Below, piece after piece: positions 8,943 to 17,084 of a stretch of DNA of 64,000 nucleotides. The first letter of the stretch is position 1, and every line of letters begins with the position of its first letter. The stretch is from Apibacter mensalis (GTDB lineage: Bacteria > Bacteroidota > Bacteroidia > Flavobacteriales > Weeksellaceae): NCBI RefSeq assembly GCF_001418685.1, contig NZ_LIVM01000009.1, positions 1 through 64,000 on the forward strand, written 5' to 3'. A program made the position numbers and the translations under genes. The notes below the pieces were generated by a model that saw only the letters and a program-made list of their open reading frames with translations, searched no databases and was not told where the DNA came from.

Positions 8943-9341
8943 TTAAGATAAATTCCAATTTTTTTTGTATATTGATTTATTATTGAATTTAAGTGTACGT
9001 GCCACTAGGGTAAACTCAATTTGCATAGGTGAAGATCCGGAAGAACTAAAGGTTTCATTAAAATTTATACAGTAGGCTTTTTCAAATTTTATTTCATACA
9101 ACTTACTCATCATATCTCGTCGGTAAAAAATGATTTTTCCATCTTTATTCCGATCTTCCGATAGGATCCAATCTACAAAATCTGTCTTTCCATTACTTTC
9201 TATGCTTAATGTTATTTCCCCGCCTGAGGTTTCTCCTGTGGGTTTAGAAGTACTATCGGTCTTTTTTTGAAATCGATAATTACAGCTTAATACTGTATAA
9301 ATTTCTCCATCCAATTCCAGTTTAGCTAAAAATGATGACAT
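8943..9341 (-). CDS. tssD: T6SS tube protein TssD (Hcp)
   Basis: The protein starting MSSFLAKLELDGEIYTVLSC is a Bacteroidetes-type Hcp (TssD family), 132 aa. Typical family features are the start with F.AKL.LDG..Y.VL.C, the GGEITLSIES segment, and the late EFTLVARTLKF strand. Hcp hexamers stack to form the tube carrying effectors. The open frame extends 21 codons further upstream (to 9404), but that extension is AT-rich noise and the family begins at MSSF, so the start at 9341 is preferred. This is the first gene of the leftward T6SS cargo cluster; repeated motifs and an inverted repeat lie just upstream. Confidence 0.92.
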   Translation of the reverse strand: MSSFLAKLELDGEIYTVLSCNYRFQKKTDSTSKPTGETSGGEITLSIESNGKTDFVDWILSEDRNKDGKIIFYRRDMMSKLYEIKFEKAYCINFNETFSSSGSSPMQIEFTLVARTLKFNNKSIYKKNWNLS

Positions 9342-9377
9342 ATAAAATTTTACTTTAATTAAGATTATTTTTAAATA

Positions 9378-9404
9378 ATGATCACATAGTTTATATGTAA
9401 TCAT
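9378..9404. promoter_or_regulatory. Inverted repeat 37 bp upstream of hcp
   Basis: ATGATCACAT (9378-9387) and ATGTAATCAT (9395-9404) form an inverted repeat with 9 of 10 positions matching and a 7-nt spacer. A third partial copy, ATGATTACA, occurs at 9457-9465. The position just in front of the hcp start suits an operator for a dimeric regulator or a leader hairpin. No regulator is identified. Confidence 0.45.
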
Positions 9405-9474
9405 AAAAACACAATCTCAATATAAAAGAACTTTCAATACAGTTTGAGTTATCTATATGATTACACATAAATAT

Positions 9475-9554
9475 TTTGCTAATATATTAAATTATTTGCT
9501 AATAAATATAAAATAATGCAATAAATATATTTATTATTTGATTTTATTTGCTAA
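9475..9554. repeat. Three TTTGCTAA direct repeats upstream of hcp
   Basis: The octamer TTTGCTAA occurs at 9475-9482, 9495-9502 and 9547-9554. The first two are exactly 20 bp apart (about two helical turns). On the hcp-coding strand the motif reads TTAGCAAA. Such phasing is common for activator or repressor sites, but the surrounding sequence is very AT-rich, so chance cannot be excluded. Confidence 0.4.
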
Positions 9555-10275
9555 AAAATTAATTTTAGGGATATATGCTATATATTTTATGTTATATATA
9601 ATTAATTAAATTAAGCAGAAACTAAGAATAGTGACAGATCTTTTACAAATTTATATTAAATACCGTAATTAATAAATCATATGCGTTTTATTATTAATTT
9701 TTGTCTTCAAGCTGTCAAAGATTTACAGACATTTTATTTACCTGTAAAAAAAATTAATTATTTTTTTTATAAATAAAATTCCTTTAAAATATTTTCTAAT
9801 TTATAAATATCGGCTTCATTTTATACAATTAATTTATTTAAAATCCATATTGATATACTTATAGTTAGGTCTACTTTTATTTAAAATCTGATCTAACTGT
9901 TTTTGGGAACCTATACGGTTTGTGATGGGATAATTTTTGATCTATCTTTCTAGTCTATCAATAATTATTTATATATTTTTATTTATAAATAATTGCCCCT
10001 TTAAAAGTAATAGTTAGAGCATCAATATCGAAATTTTTAATTATGGGTGATTTGCCAACTCTTACTCAAAAATATTATATAAAGTTTGGAATAATTCGGC
10101 TCTTGATATGCAATAGATAGATCTTCTTATCATTTTAAAAATTTAATTACAAAACAATTGGAATAAATAACAAGGATAAAGTAAAAAGATTATTCTTGGT
10201 AAGTCGTTTGTAGTTTGTTTAAGCACCTAAAATAAAAAGAGCTACATTTTTAATGTAACTCTTTGATTTTTAATG

Positions 10276-10349
10276 TGGTCCCACTTGGGCTCGAACCAAG
10301 GACCCTCTGATTATGAGTCAGATGCTCTAACCAACTGAGCTATGGGACC
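10276..10349 (-). tRNA. tRNA with CAU anticodon (Met; possibly Ile2)
   Basis: On the minus strand the 74-nt sequence folds as a complete cloverleaf: acceptor stem GGTCCCA/TGGGACC, D arm with GCTC/GAGC, anticodon stem TCTGA/TCAGA with loop CTCATAA (anticodon CAT), and T arm CTTGG/CCAAG with loop TTCGAGC. The discriminator is A and the 3' CCA is not encoded. Pairing at the acceptor shows it is not the initiator by itself, leaving elongator Met or lysidine-modified Ile2. The sequence alone does not separate these two. Confidence 0.95.
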
Positions 10350-10367
10350 ATTGCTGTTTTGCGTTTG

Positions 10368-10398
10368 CAAATATAATTATTTAATTCATTACTGCAAA
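10368..10398 (-). promoter_or_regulatory. Bacteroidetes-type promoter of the tRNA
   Basis: Read on the minus strand, TTTG (10395-10398) is followed after a 19-nt spacer by TATATTTG (10368-10375). This fits the Bacteroidetes sigma-A consensus (TTTG, about 19 nt, TAnnTTTG) exactly. Transcription would start near 10361, about 12 nt before the mature tRNA end. Confidence 0.75.
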
Positions 10399-10404
10399 TT
10401 TTAA

Positions 10405-10445
10405 ATACAAAAAATAAAGGCTATTTTTAAATAAATAGCCTTTAT
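10405..10445 (-). terminator. Rho-independent terminator of rpoD
   Basis: ATAAAGGCTATTT (10414-10426) and AAATAGCCTTTAT (10433-10445) make a perfect 13-bp stem with a 6-nt loop. In the direction of rpoD it is followed by a run of T (TTTTTTG). It lies 24 bp after the rpoD stop and insulates the tRNA promoter. Confidence 0.88.
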
Positions 10446-10469
10446 GCTTTAATATCAGTTAAATAAAAA

Positions 10470-11336
10470 TTATTTTCCTAAGTAAGATTTTAAAATTTTA
10501 CTTCTACTGGTATGTTTTAATCTACGAATAGCTTTTTCCTTTATTTGTCTTACTCTTTCACGAGTAAGATCAAAAGTTTCTCCAATTTCTTCTAATGTCA
10601 TCGGATGTTGACCACTTAAACCAAAATATAAGCGGATTAAATCGGCTTCTCTTTGTGTTAAAGTAGAGAGAGATCTTTCAATTTCAATTTGAAGAGATTC
10701 CAACATTAATTCTTTATCAGGACTTGGCGATTCTCCGGAACGCAAAACGTCGTATAGATTAGAATCTTCTCCTTCCACCAAAGGTGCATCCATGGATAGA
10801 TGACGGCCTGAGTTTTTCATGGATTCTTTAATATCATCCTCACTCATATCCAACACCTCACTTAGTTCAGCTGCAGAGGGAGCCCTTTCATGCTCTTGCT
10901 CAAGATGGGCATAAGCTTTGTTAATTTTGTTTATAGAACCAATTTTGTTTAAGGGCAGACGTACAATTCTTGATTGTTCTGCTAATGCTTGAAGTATAGA
11001 TTGACGAATCCACCAAACAGCATAAGAAATGAATTTAAAACCTCGGGTCTCATCAAAGCGTTTAGCAGCTTTAATTAATCCTAAATTTCCTTCATTAATC
11101 AAGTCAGGTAAACTAAGTCCTTGATTTTGGTATTGCTTTGCTACAGAAACAACAAACCTTAAGTTTGCTTTAGTTAATTTTTCTAAAGCCACCCGATCAC
11201 CTGCTTTTATACGTTGTGCCAAGTCAACTTCTTCATCAGCAGTAATTAGATCCACCTTTCCAATTTCTTGTAAATACTTGTCAAGAGAGGCTGTTTCTCT
11301 GTTTGTTACCTGCTTAGTTATCTTTAATTGTCTCAT
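10470..11336 (-). CDS. rpoD: Primary RNA polymerase sigma factor RpoD
   Basis: The 288-aa protein has regions 1.2 to 4.2 of a housekeeping sigma-70 factor. [12 protein letters not shown] is region 1.2, [14 protein letters not shown] and the [16 protein letters not shown] stretch are regions 2.1-2.4, and a C-terminal helix-turn-helix ([23 protein letters not shown]) reads the -33 element. Region 1.1 is absent, as in Bacteroidetes RpoD generally, which is about this length. It is monocistronic with a strong terminator. A -7-like box and an inverted repeat lie in the intergenic region shared with the divergent oxyR gene. Confidence 0.97.
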   Translation of the reverse strand: MRQLKITKQVTNRETASLDKYLQEIGKVDLITADEEVDLAQRIKAGDRVALEKLTKANLRFVVSVAKQYQNQGLSLPDLINEGNLGLIKAAKRFDETRGFKFISYAVWWIRQSILQALAEQSRIVRLPLNKIGSINKINKAYAHLEQEHERAPSAAELSEVLDMSEDDIKESMKNSGRHLSMDAPLVEGEDSNLYDVLRSGESPSPDKELMLESLQIEIERSLSTLTQREADLIRLYFGLSGQHPMTLEEIGETFDLTRERVRQIKEKAIRRLKHTSRSKILKSYLGK

Positions 11337-11362
11337 TTAATAGTAACTCTTTTTATCTTAAA

Positions 11363-11393
11363 CAAAAGTAGATGAATCAGTACTTTCATCTAC
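11363..11393. promoter_or_regulatory. Putative rpoD -7 box overlapped by a perfect inverted repeat
   Basis: TACTTTTG on the minus strand (11363-11370) fits the -7 consensus TAnnTTTG and would give a 5' UTR of about 20 nt for rpoD; no clear -33 element is visible. Overlapping its upstream edge is a perfect 9-bp inverted repeat, GTAGATGAA (11368-11376) and TTCATCTAC (11385-11393), with an 8-nt spacer. It looks like an operator in the rpoD-oxyR divergent region. Confidence 0.45.
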
Positions 11394-11530
11394 GCATTAT
11401 ACTACTCACTAAACAATATACGAAAATTATCGATAAAAGGTTACAACACTTGCATTAATTTGTTATTATTTGAAATAATCTTGTTAAATTGCAAAGAATA
11501 ATTAAATATGAAATCAAAAATTTATCTTAA

Positions 11531-12475
11531 ATGATAACCTTAATTCAACTGCAATATGTATTAACTGTTGCCGAATATAAAAATTTTACGATAGCAGCAG
11601 AAAAAGCCTTCGTAAGTCAGCCTACATTGAGTATGCAGATACAAAAGCTTGAAAAAACGTTACGAGTTGAACTTTTCGATAGGACTACCAATCCTATAAA
11701 AATAACTCCTATAGGTAAGAAAATTGTAGAACAGGCTAAAATAATTTTATCTGAAGCAAATAAATTGTCTCAAATCGTTGAGGAAGATAAAAAAAGTATG
11801 AATGGTACGGTTGTTATAGGAATTATACCGACCATAACCCCTACATTAGTTCCTTTTTTCTATAAAACTTTTAGAAGCAAATATCCAGAATCCGACTTGA
11901 TGATTAAAGAGTTGAAAACTGAAGACATATTAAAAGGTATTAAAGAAGGCTATTTGGATTTTGGAATTGCAAGTACTCCTTTGCATGACAATCAAATTAT
12001 TGAAAAACCTATTTATAAAGAACCTTTAGTAGCTTATGTATCCCCTCATGATGCAAAAATGTATAAAGAAACTGTCCTGGATATAGACAAATTAGATTTT
12101 AATTATCTTTTAATGTTGGAAGAAGGCCACTGCTTTAGAGATGTAGTATTGGATCTTTGTAAGCATAGAGAAGCTATTAATTCAAATATTAAGTTAGAAG
12201 GAGGAAGTTTTACAACATTGATAAATTTGGTTAACGAAGGTTTCGGATTTACAATTTTACCCTTATTAGAGTCTGAAAATTTATCGGAAGAAGAAAAAAA
12301 TAATATCAGATATTTTTCCTCTTCACCCTCCAGAGAAATTTCATTAATTTATTCAACCAATCAGATTAGAACGACTTTTGCAGATAAATTTGTGGATTTG
12401 ATAAAAAGCATTTTAAGAGGAAAATTGTTTTTAGAAGATAAAATTGAACATAAACCCCAATTGAAAGTAATGTAA
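11531..12475 (+). CDS. oxyR: LysR-family peroxide sensor OxyR
   Basis: The 314-aa protein has an N-terminal LysR helix-turn-helix (TIAAEKAFVSQPTLSMQIQK) and a substrate-binding-like domain. It carries the OxyR redox pair, Cys201 and Cys210, in LEEGHCFRDVVLDLC, with the 9-residue spacing of the C199/C208 pair in E. coli OxyR. Oxidation by peroxide forms a disulphide and activates peroxide-defence genes. It is divergent from rpoD and followed, 112 bp later, by the ferredoxin reductase and ferredoxin genes, which may be among its targets. The 25-residue tail after the last conserved strand is ordinary. Confidence 0.92.
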   Translation: MITLIQLQYVLTVAEYKNFTIAAEKAFVSQPTLSMQIQKLEKTLRVELFDRTTNPIKITPIGKKIVEQAKIILSEANKLSQIVEEDKKSMNGTVVIGIIPTITPTLVPFFYKTFRSKYPESDLMIKELKTEDILKGIKEGYLDFGIASTPLHDNQIIEKPIYKEPLVAYVSPHDAKMYKETVLDIDKLDFNYLLMLEEGHCFRDVVLDLCKHREAINSNIKLEGGSFTTLINLVNEGFGFTILPLLESENLSEEEKNNIRYFSSSPSREISLIYSTNQIRTTFADKFVDLIKSILRGKLFLEDKIEHKPQLKVM

Positions 12476-12587
12476 AATTTTTTTGAAACTTATTAAGATA
12501 AAGAGTTTTTGCATTATGGCTAATATTTTTTAAGTATGGTACACTTAATTATAATGTAATTATTTTTAATATTTAGTAAATAAGATT

Positions 12588-13640
12588 ATGATTGAAACAG
12601 ATATTTTGATAATAGGAGCAGGTCCCACAGGACTTTTTGCTGTGTTTGAAGCAGGATTATTAAAATTAAGATGTCATATTATCGATGCCCTTCCAAGTAT
12701 TGGAGGACAATTAACAGAACTGTATCCTAAAAAACCAATATTTGATATCCCCGGATATCCATCCGTACAGGCAGGAGATTTAATCAAAAATTTATATGAG
12801 CAAATCAAGCAGTTTCAACCCGGATTTACTATGAATGAAATTGCTAAAACCATTGACAAACAACCCGATGGAACTTTTATTGTTACTACGGACAAAGGAA
12901 CACAACACCACGCTAAAGCAATTGCCATTGCAGCCGGGTTGGGGAGCTTCGAACCTAGAAAGCCTTTAATTGATAATATTACAGACTATGAAGAAAAGGG
13001 AGTTGAATATTTTGTTAAAGATCCTGAAAAATATAAGGATAAAAAAATAGTAATTGCCGGAGGAGGAGACTCCGCTCTGGATTGGACTATTTTTTTAGCA
13101 GATATTGCTAAAGAAGTTACTTTAGTGCATCGAAGAAATGAATTCAGAGGAGCATTAGATTCCGTTGAAAAAGTTCAATCTTTAAAAAATCAAGGTAAAG
13201 TCAATTTAATAACTCCTGCAGAAATTGTAGGAATCCAAGGTTCCGGTAAGGTAGAATCTTTAGTAATTGAAAAAGAAGAACAAACCTTTGAAAAAGAAGT
13301 AGATTATTTCATTCCTTTATTCGGACTTACACCTAAATTAGGACCGATTGCCGATTGGGGGTTGGAAATTGAAAAAAATGCAATTAAAGTAAATAATGCT
13401 TTGGATTATCAAACCAATATAGAGGGCATTTATGCCATAGGAGATATAAATACATATCCGGGAAAATTGAAATTAATTCTTTGTGGTTTTCATGAGGCAA
13501 CCTTAATGTGTCAAAGCATTTATAATAAAATATTTCCGGACAGGAAGTATGTTTTAAAATATACAACCGTTGGAGGAATACAAGGGTTTGACGGAACAGT
13601 AAAAGAAGCAGAAAAACCGGTTGTAAAATCAATTCAGTAA
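12588..13640 (+). CDS. Ferredoxin/flavodoxin-NADP(+) reductase, thioredoxin-reductase type
   Basis: This 350-aa flavoprotein has a FAD-binding GxGxxG (IIGAGPTG, residues 8-15), a GGQ motif (SIGGQLTELYP) and a second dinucleotide motif for NADPH (VIAGGGDSALDW). It lacks the CxxC of thioredoxin reductases. A C-terminal extension with TTVGGIQGFDG matches the type-2 FNR (YumC-like) family. It transfers electrons between NADPH and ferredoxin in the cytoplasm. A [2Fe-2S] ferredoxin gene follows after 16 bp, so the pair is very probably a single electron-transfer unit. Confidence 0.92.
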   Translation: MIETDILIIGAGPTGLFAVFEAGLLKLRCHIIDALPSIGGQLTELYPKKPIFDIPGYPSVQAGDLIKNLYEQIKQFQPGFTMNEIAKTIDKQPDGTFIVTTDKGTQHHAKAIAIAAGLGSFEPRKPLIDNITDYEEKGVEYFVKDPEKYKDKKIVIAGGGDSALDWTIFLADIAKEVTLVHRRNEFRGALDSVEKVQSLKNQGKVNLITPAEIVGIQGSGKVESLVIEKEEQTFEKEVDYFIPLFGLTPKLGPIADWGLEIEKNAIKVNNALDYQTNIEGIYAIGDINTYPGKLKLILCGFHEATLMCQSIYNKIFPDRKYVLKYTTVGGIQGFDGTVKEAEKPVVKSIQ

Positions 13641-13656
13641 TATTCAACTATTTATA

Positions 13657-13989
13657 ATGTCAGAAGTAACCATCAATATCACCGATAGGGAAGGAAACAA
13701 GCATGCAGTATCTGCGCCTACGGATATGTCCATGAATATAATGGAATTAATACGAGCGTATGAATTAGTACCCGAAGGAACTATAGGTATTTGTGGAGGA
13801 ATGGCCATGTGTGCATCCTGCCAAATATATATTTTGAGTAAAGATATATCCTTACCGAAAAAAGGAGATGAGGAAGAGGCAATGCTGTCAGAAGCGTTTC
13901 ATGTAAAAGAAAACAGTCGTTTAGGTTGTCAAATTCCTATAACTAATGATCTTAACGGGTTAGAAATTCAAATTGCTCCTTTTAGCTAA
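13657..13989 (+). CDS. [2Fe-2S] ferredoxin, adrenodoxin type
   Basis: The 110-aa protein has the adrenodoxin-like cluster ligands Cys46, Cys52, Cys55 and Cys91 (CGGMAMCASC, later LGCQ). It follows the FNR-like reductase by 16 bp and is probably its partner. Such ferredoxins serve Fe-S assembly, heme or other reductive steps; which one applies here is not visible. The start gives the normal family length. Confidence 0.93.
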   Translation: MSEVTINITDREGNKHAVSAPTDMSMNIMELIRAYELVPEGTIGICGGMAMCASCQIYILSKDISLPKKGDEEEAMLSEAFHVKENSRLGCQIPITNDLNGLEIQIAPFS

Positions 13990-14013
13990 CTTATTTTATC
14001 CGGATAATTGTAA

Positions 14014-14790
14014 ATGATTGATGAAGTACTTGAATTAAAACCTTTTTTAGATCAAAAGGTTGAACAATACAATACTATAAATTTTATAGAAACTGATCCA
14101 ATTCAAATTCCCCATCAATTTAATAAAAAAGAGGATATTGAAATTTCAGGTTTTCTTACTGCAAGCATTGCATGGGGAAATAGAAAGTCTATTATTAAAA
14201 ATGCGGGTAGAATTATGCAGTTTTTAGACTACTCTCCTTATGATTTCATCCTAAACCATACTACTCAAGACCTAAAAAGAATGGAAGGGAGCGTCCATAG
14301 GACATTTAATTCTTTAGATTTATTCTTTTTTATCAAATCCTTACAAAATATTTATAAAAATCATCAGGGATTAGAACAAGTTTTTTCAGCTAAAAAAGAA
14401 GAAAAAGATACCTATTTTTTGATTGAACGGTTTAGAGAAAGATTCTTTGAAATTGAACATTTGCAGAGAACTCAAAAACATATAAGCAGCCCGGCAAAAA
14501 ATTCATCTGCTAAAAGAATAAATATGTTTCTTAGATGGATGGTACGTAAAGATTCGAAACAAGTTGATTTTGGATTGTGGAATTCTATTTCTCCTGCTCA
14601 GTTGGTATGCCCTTTAGATGTACATTCAGGAAATGTGGCAAGAACTTTAAAATTGTTAACCAGAAATCAAAATGATTGGAAATCAGCTTCTTATCTTATG
14701 AAAAATTTAAAAGCTCTGGATGCCGAAGATCCCGTTAAATATGATTTTGCACTTTTCGGATTAGGAGTTTTCGAAGGGTTCGCTCTTTAA
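14014..14790 (+). CDS. TIGR02757/DUF2400 family protein
   Basis: A 258-aa soluble protein of the TIGR02757 family, widespread in Bacteroidetes. Typical segments are ISGFLTASIAWGNRKSI near residue 50, KRINMFLRWMVRKD, and PLDVHSGNVARTLKL. The family is uncharacterised; the helical layout and the last motif recall HhH base-excision glycosylases, which is only a loose resemblance. It follows the ferredoxin by 24 bp and may be co-transcribed. Its TAA stop overlaps that of the convergent transporter gene within the tetranucleotide TTAA. Confidence 0.85.
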   Translation: MIDEVLELKPFLDQKVEQYNTINFIETDPIQIPHQFNKKEDIEISGFLTASIAWGNRKSIIKNAGRIMQFLDYSPYDFILNHTTQDLKRMEGSVHRTFNSLDLFFFIKSLQNIYKNHQGLEQVFSAKKEEKDTYFLIERFRERFFEIEHLQRTQKHISSPAKNSSAKRINMFLRWMVRKDSKQVDFGLWNSISPAQLVCPLDVHSGNVARTLKLLTRNQNDWKSASYLMKNLKALDAEDPVKYDFALFGLGVFEGFAL

Positions 14791-15635
14791 GTCGAAAGTG
14801 AAATTATAGTTATGGCTACCAAGGCAAGTATTAATCCTAAATAATTTAGTTTATTCATTTTTTCTTTAAAAACTACAATTCCGACTAAGCTTCCCAGTAT
14901 GATCACTCCTAAATTCATGGAAGCAAAAACTATGGAGGGATTGTCTTTAAAAGTTTGATGGGCTTTTAAATAAAAATAAACATTTCCAAAATTAAATATA
15001 CTTAAAGCGATTCCCCATAAAATTTCCTTGAATGAAAATATAATTTTTTGCACAAATGTAATAAGGCATCCCACTATAAAAGAGCCTATAAATATAAAAA
15101 ATGTTGAGGTCGTAAAATCAAAGGTTTTATTTACCGCTATTAATTTATACAAGATATTAATAATACCCAATCCAAAAAATATGAGTATAAGAAGATACAA
15201 TTTGTTATAAGGAAATGTTTGATCTCCTTTTTTTGAATAAAAAATAAAAACAATTGAAAGAAATCCTACCAGTAAACCAATGACTTTAATAGAGTTAAAT
15301 GATTCTTTAAAAAATATAAAAGACGCGCTTACTGTTAATAATAACGACATTCTTTGAGCTATATCCGTACGTGCGATTCCGGTATGTTTAATGGATTCGG
15401 CAATTAATAAGAAAACTACGGGCATTAAGATACTCATCAGAATATAAATAAGCCAAGGAGCCGAAGAATAATTTAATGAGGGTAAATCGGGTTTGAAAAG
15501 TATATAGCACAATATGGCTGAAAATAAATAATTATACGTAATTACCAAAGAAATACCTTTTGAATGCTTATTATATAACTTTAATAAAATAGAAACAACT
15601 ATATTGAAAAAAATACTAACAACAATTTCCTTCAT
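14787..15635 (-). CDS. EamA/DMT-superfamily membrane transporter
   Basis: A 282-aa integral membrane protein with about ten hydrophobic helices in two similar halves. The EamA-like signs are PVVFLLIAESIKHTGIA before the middle and VIILGSLVGIVVFKEKMN near the end, where the second-half 'GxxxFxE' feature lies. DMT transporters export or import small metabolites; the substrate is unknown. The gene converges on the TIGR02757 gene and shares the last bases of its stop codon with it (TTAA, 14787-14790). No terminator hairpin lies between them. Confidence 0.85.
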   Translation of the reverse strand: MKEIVVSIFFNIVVSILLKLYNKHSKGISLVITYNYLFSAILCYILFKPDLPSLNYSSAPWLIYILMSILMPVVFLLIAESIKHTGIARTDIAQRMSLLLTVSASFIFFKESFNSIKVIGLLVGFLSIVFIFYSKKGDQTFPYNKLYLLILIFFGLGIINILYKLIAVNKTFDFTTSTFFIFIGSFIVGCLITFVQKIIFSFKEILWGIALSIFNFGNVYFYLKAHQTFKDNPSIVFASMNLGVIILGSLVGIVVFKEKMNKLNYLGLILALVAITIISLST

Positions 15636-15930
15636 AATTTTTTAAATATTTAACAAAAATACAATTCCGGATTTTAATTTTTTTGAAAAATATAATACAA
15701 ATTGTAAATTTTAGTATTAATCGTTTAAATTGATCTGGTCTAATAAGCGTTCCAATATAAAACATTGTTCTTTGAAGATGGAGAGTTGAATTTTTTACGG
15801 TTTGGCATCACAGTATAGTTTTTTTATAAGATACATACAATAAAAACATAAAAATAAAATTAAAATACAAAATACTTTATGACAAGTAATAAAAAAATTT
15901 TAGATTTACATTATTTTAGAAAACATATTT

Positions 15931-17007
15931 ATGAATTTACAAGATTTAGACCAGAATTGGATTGAACAATTTGAAAAGCCTTTGGTAATAGCGGGGCCTT
16001 GCAGTGCTGAAAGTGAAAAGCAAGTAATGGAAATTGCAGAACGAATGGATCGGAATTATATGCAGGTGTTTCGTGCAGGTATCTGGAAACCGCGAACTAA
16101 ACCCGGAAGTTTTGAAGGGGTAGGAGCCATCGGCCTTAATTGGCTAAAAAAGGTAAAGGATGAATTTAATATGCCTATAGCTACAGAAGTAGCAAATGCA
16201 TCTCATGCAAAATTAGCTTTAGAATTTGATGTGGATTACCTTTGGATCGGAGCTCGTTCAACTGTAAATCCTTTTACCATTCAAGAAATAGCAGAATCTT
16301 TAAGAGATACAGATAAAGTAATTTTGGTTAAAAATCCTGTAAATCCGGATTTGGATTTGTGGATAGGCGCATTGGAAAGATTAGTAGCTCAAGGAATTAA
16401 AAAGTTAGGAGTAATTCATAGAGGCTTCTCTTCCTATAACCAATCTAAATATAGAAATAATCCACAATGGCAAATAGCCTTAGAACTTAAAGATAGATTT
16501 CCAAATATTCCTATCCTTGGAGATCCGTCTCATATAACCGGAAGAAGAGATTTAATAGCAGAAGTAGCTCAACAAGCCTTTAATTTAGAATATAACGGGC
16601 TAATGGTTGAAGTGCATAATAATCCTGATGGAGCATGGAGTGATTCCAAACAACAAATTACTCCCGAAGCCTTAAAAGATATATTGGTTGATATTATATT
16701 AAGAAAAAAGAATGATAATTCTGATGATTTTTCAGCCCAATTAAACAGGTATAGAGGAGAAATAGATGAGCTGGATAATCAGTTATTAGGATTATTAGCA
16801 GCTAGAATGGATGTTGCTAAGAAAATCGGAACTCTCAAAAAAGAACATAATGTAGCTATTTTCCAACCGGATCGATGGAATGTTTTAAAAAAATTAGCAA
16901 TACGTAATGGAGAAAGAATGGGATTATCTGAAGATTTTTTAGAACATCTGTTAGTTTCCATTCATAAAGAATCTGTTGAACTGCAGAATAAAATTATGGA
17001 AAAATAA
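15931..17007 (+). CDS. Bifunctional DAHP synthase / chorismate mutase (type II)
   Basis: Residues 1-260 are a class I-beta 3-deoxy-7-phosphoheptulonate synthase (AGPCSAES near the start, KPRTKPGSFEG, GDPSHITGRRD). Residues about 265-358 are an AroQ chorismate mutase (YRGEIDELDNQLLGLLAARM, then KK..G.LK and a late VHKESVELQ-type helix). It therefore catalyses the first step of the shikimate pathway and the first step towards prephenate; in relatives the mutase part also gives feedback control. The fused order DAHPS-CM is usual in Bacteroidetes. A terminator follows, so it is probably monocistronic. Confidence 0.95.
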   Translation: MNLQDLDQNWIEQFEKPLVIAGPCSAESEKQVMEIAERMDRNYMQVFRAGIWKPRTKPGSFEGVGAIGLNWLKKVKDEFNMPIATEVANASHAKLALEFDVDYLWIGARSTVNPFTIQEIAESLRDTDKVILVKNPVNPDLDLWIGALERLVAQGIKKLGVIHRGFSSYNQSKYRNNPQWQIALELKDRFPNIPILGDPSHITGRRDLIAEVAQQAFNLEYNGLMVEVHNNPDGAWSDSKQQITPEALKDILVDIILRKKNDNSDDFSAQLNRYRGEIDELDNQLLGLLAARMDVAKKIGTLKKEHNVAIFQPDRWNVLKKLAIRNGERMGLSEDFLEHLLVSIHKESVELQNKIMEK

Positions 17008-17042
17008 TTATAAGTTTAGTGTATTATTTAGTATATTAGTAG

Positions 17043-17073
17043 AAATGCATCATCGTTACGATGCATTTTTTAT
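17043..17073 (+). terminator. Terminator after DAHP synthase gene
   Basis: AAATGCATC (17043-17051) pairs with GATGCATTT (17060-17068) around an 8-nt loop and is followed by a T run. It ends about 12 bp before the rsgA start codon. Confidence 0.75.
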
Positions 17074-17084
17074 ATTTATGAGCT

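Larger units (their letters stand above)
9342..10275. other. Long AT-rich non-coding stretch upstream of hcp
   Basis: About 930 bp between hcp and the tRNA contain no convincing gene; every frame is interrupted within a few tens of codons. The stretch holds the inverted repeat and TTTGCTAA repeats listed separately. The best -7-like box facing hcp (CAAATTTA on the plus strand at 9646-9653) has no -33 partner and lies about 300 bp from the start codon, so the hcp promoter is not located. The length could reflect a regulatory region or decayed island DNA. Confidence 0.6.

Noticed and set aside
9342-9404. N-terminal extension of the hcp frame to 9404
   Set aside because: The 21 extra residues are AT-rich noise outside the TssD family; family members begin at MSSF.
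9646-9653. CAAATTTA as the hcp promoter -7 box
   Set aside because: No -33 partner and more than 300 bp from the start codon.
10043-10120. 25-codon ORF on the plus strand in the hcp-tRNA gap
   Set aside because: Too short, no family resemblance, no promoter; expected by chance in this base composition.
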